Origin: Bacillota bacterium
GTDB lineage: Bacteria; Bacillota; UBA4882; UBA8346
DNA: 40,965 bases
Direction: 5' to 3'
NCBI GenBank assembly: GCA_023401925.1
Contig: JAEXDA010000023.1
Coordinates: 1-40,965, forward strand
Made by a program: the position numbers and the translations under genes. Positions within the stretch are counted from its first letter, which is position 1. Every line of letters starts with the position of its first letter. Below are positions 39,926 through 40,965 of the stretch, in pieces. Below the pieces are notes generated by a model, which did not search any database, was not told where the DNA came from, and saw only the letters and a list, made by a program, of their open reading frames with translations.

Positions 39926-39980
39926 CCTTCCCCTCCCTTTAGCCTTTGAATCAGACCATCGGTCAAAGGGAGGGGAAAGG
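39926..39980. repeat. CCCCTCCCTT hairpin, copy 2
   Basis: CCTTCCCCTCCCTTT and AAAGGGAGGGGAAAGG are near-perfect arms, with an inner TTTGA/TCAAA. It has the same family of arms as copy 1. Confidence 0.65.
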
Positions 39981-40218
39981 CTACCGAACATCTTTTACCG
40001 ACCGGGTTCCTGAAGGAGTGAGTCGATAGGGGAGCAGTTTGCTGAGTCGTCTTTTAAACAGCCAATTTTCCGGCTGGATCAGTTTACCGGATTTTAGTTT
40101 AAAAATTTTTTTAATTTGACGCCACTGCCCGATATCAGCCTATGGATAACTCCATCAGTGATAGCTGGAAGCTGCATCAATTATGCTTTTCAACGTTTGA
40201 ATTTATCAACCGGGCATT

Positions 40219-40332
40219 TATCAGGAACATTGCTTCCAAAAATTTTTAAACCATTTACATATCAACCTCTATGGTTATCGGTACAAAATCGATACACTTT
40301 TTTCGAAAAAATGTGATAATATGGTAATGGGT
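40219..40332 (+). repeat. Leader repeat part A, copy 2
   Basis: Homologue of 39382-39496, with ACAAAATCGATACACTTTTT onward almost identical. The extended -10 TGTGATAAT ends at 40320. A MITE begins 7 bases after it. Confidence 0.6.
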
Positions 40333-40338
40333 CAATGC

Positions 40339-40456
40339 GGGGCTGTCCCAAAAGTAAATTTAACGATAAAGAAATACAATATATTGAATTCAAACCATTC
40401 GATGAAGCTATATATTGTATTTCTTATTGATTTTGAATTGCTTTTTAGACAGCCTC
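40339..40456. mobile_element. MITE-like element, copy 3
   Basis: Terminal repeats GGGGCTGTCCCAAAAG and CTTTTTAGACAGCCTC; inner arms AAGAAATACAATATA and TATATTGTATTTCTT. About 118 bp, no coding capacity. It separates parts A and B of the second leader copy. In reverse complement it aligns with the element at 28413-28565 along its length. Confidence 0.72.
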
Positions 40457-40494
40457 GTTGGAATTTCCCAACTGAAGACGGAATGACGAAACCA

Positions 40495-40616
40495 AACGCT
40501 GCGGTTAGAGACCGGGGCGTTTTTTTGATGGGTTTTTCCGGTGGGATTCATTTGCCTGTGGCTTGATGGAAGAATCAAGCCATGAAACATTTCAAAGAGC
40601 GACTTTTATAAGTTCG
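40495..40616 (+). promoter_or_regulatory. Leader repeat part B, copy 2: structured 5' leader
   Basis: Contains terminator 1 (AACGC-TG-CGGT ... ACCG-GG-GCGTT, then a T run, 40495-40526), the hairpin GGCTTGAT-GGAAGA-ATCAAGCC (40560-40581) with a Shine-Dalgarno-like GGAAGA in the loop, a nine-codon ORF and the first half of terminator 2. It precedes the gene at 40653. Confidence 0.65.
40582..40611 (+). CDS. Putative nine-codon leader peptide MKHFKERLL
   Basis: ATG 40582 to TAA 40611 encodes MKHFKERLL. GGAAGA lies 8 bases upstream in a hairpin loop. The ORF is unchanged in copy 1 (39647-39676). Its last codons overlap the 5' arm of the following terminator, the layout of an attenuator. Translation is unproven. 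Confidence 0.4.
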   Translation: MKHFKERLL

Positions 40617-40626
40617 CTCTTTTTTA
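40595..40626 (+). terminator. Intrinsic terminator before the last gene
   Basis: AAGAGCGA/TCGCTCTT with an inner CTT/AAG stem, then T7. It stands 27 bases before the start codon, so it must be read through or bypassed if the leader is the gene's promoter region. Confidence 0.75.
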
Positions 40627-40652
40627 TTGCCTTTAGAAAGGAGGTGAAGAAG

Positions 40653-40965
40653 ATGGCCACATTTGCAAAACGGCTTATAACAGCCAAAAGTATGATCGCC
40701 GGGCTCAGCGCCCATGCCGATGAGGTGAGTCAAAGGGGGTTTACCAAGGAAGTCATCGGCCAGATGACCGCCCTATACCAAAAAGCGGTGGGATTGGATG
40801 ACAAGCGCAATGCCCTCAAGGCACGCAGTCAGGAAGCAACGAGTGAAACGGAAAAGACCATGGGCCAGCTGGAGGGTTTGTGCGGCAACGCCAGGCAGAT
40901 TGTTCGCATGGATTTCCTTGAAGAGACCTGGCCGGAGTTTGGGTTCAGGAAAGGCGAGTGGCGCG
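40653..40965 (+). CDS. Uncharacterised helical protein, 3' end outside window
   Basis: The first 104 residues are visible: MATFAKRLITAKSMIAGLSA onward. The protein is rich in Ala, Lys, Glu and Gln, with a predicted long helical region (residues about 10-90, including YQKAVGLDDKRNALKARSQE) and a more polar stretch ETWPEFGFRKGEW near the edge. I do not recognise the family. There is no signal peptide or membrane helix. The ribosome site GAAAGGAGGTGA (40637-40648) is close to the perfect anti-SD complement, so translation should be strong. The duplicated structured leader upstream suggests a gene of a repeated family. Confidence 0.8.
   Translation, partial: MATFAKRLITAKSMIAGLSAHADEVSQRGFTKEVIGQMTALYQKAVGLDDKRNALKARSQEATSETEKTMGQLEGLCGNARQIVRMDFLEETWPEFGFRKGEWR

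Overview
The window looks like a chromosomal segment of an anaerobic, moderately low-GC member of the Bacillota. The evidence is strong Shine-Dalgarno sites with GTG and TTG starts, consensus sigma-A type promoters, YesN/YesM-style two-component proteins, a Feo system with flavodoxin, and rubrerythrin with an NADH-dependent flavoprotein. I could not assign a genus. No tRNA, rRNA, CRISPR array or intact transposase was seen.

Layout. (1) 0.2-13.4 kb: a cell-wall LysM protein, a decayed CPBP-protease remnant, then a minus-strand sensing and transport block: chemoreceptor, two PotB/PotC-type permeases, ATPase, solute-binding protein, AraC-type response regulator and YesM-type kinase. A divergent secreted pectin methylesterase follows. 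The chemoreceptor and the kinase carry clearly paralogous sensor domains. (2) 13.4-25.9 kb: an iron region. It holds a short DtxR-family regulator, two FeoA proteins, FeoB, a Fur-like protein and a FeoB-associated Cys-rich peptide. Next come a DUF3793/DUF2325/HD-GYP/flavodoxin cluster, a PchR/YbtA-like AraC regulator, a pair of YbtP/YbtQ-like ABC proteins and a TcmP-like methyltransferase. Six copies of a GTTAG-N6-CTAAC operator precede these transcription units and tie them into one probable metal regulon. (3) 25.8-28.7 kb: a CsoR-type regulator and a P1B metal ATPase with a palindromic operator, flanked by two MITE-like elements. (4) 28.7-36.4 kb: an XRE-cupin regulator, threonyl-tRNA synthetase, glutathione peroxidase with an OhrR-type regulator, a FAD/NAD oxidoreductase with rubrerythrin, and a divergent methyltransferase/PadR pair. 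(5) 36.4-41 kb: a minus-strand DUF3298-type/chagasin-like fusion, a lipase-like hydrolase, then about 1.7 kb of layered non-coding structure ending in a strongly translated gene of unknown function cut by the window edge.

The two most unusual regions are these. First, the iron-controlled ABC pair plus methyltransferase plus AraC regulator may be an uncharacterised metallophore or metal-cofactor system. Second, the 39.0-40.65 kb non-coding block contains about 15 units of a degenerate 21-bp repeat with a period of two helical turns. It also contains two copies of a conserved leader with a nine-codon ORF, an SD-bearing hairpin loop and intrinsic terminators. One leader copy is interrupted by a MITE and drives the last gene; the other has lost its gene.
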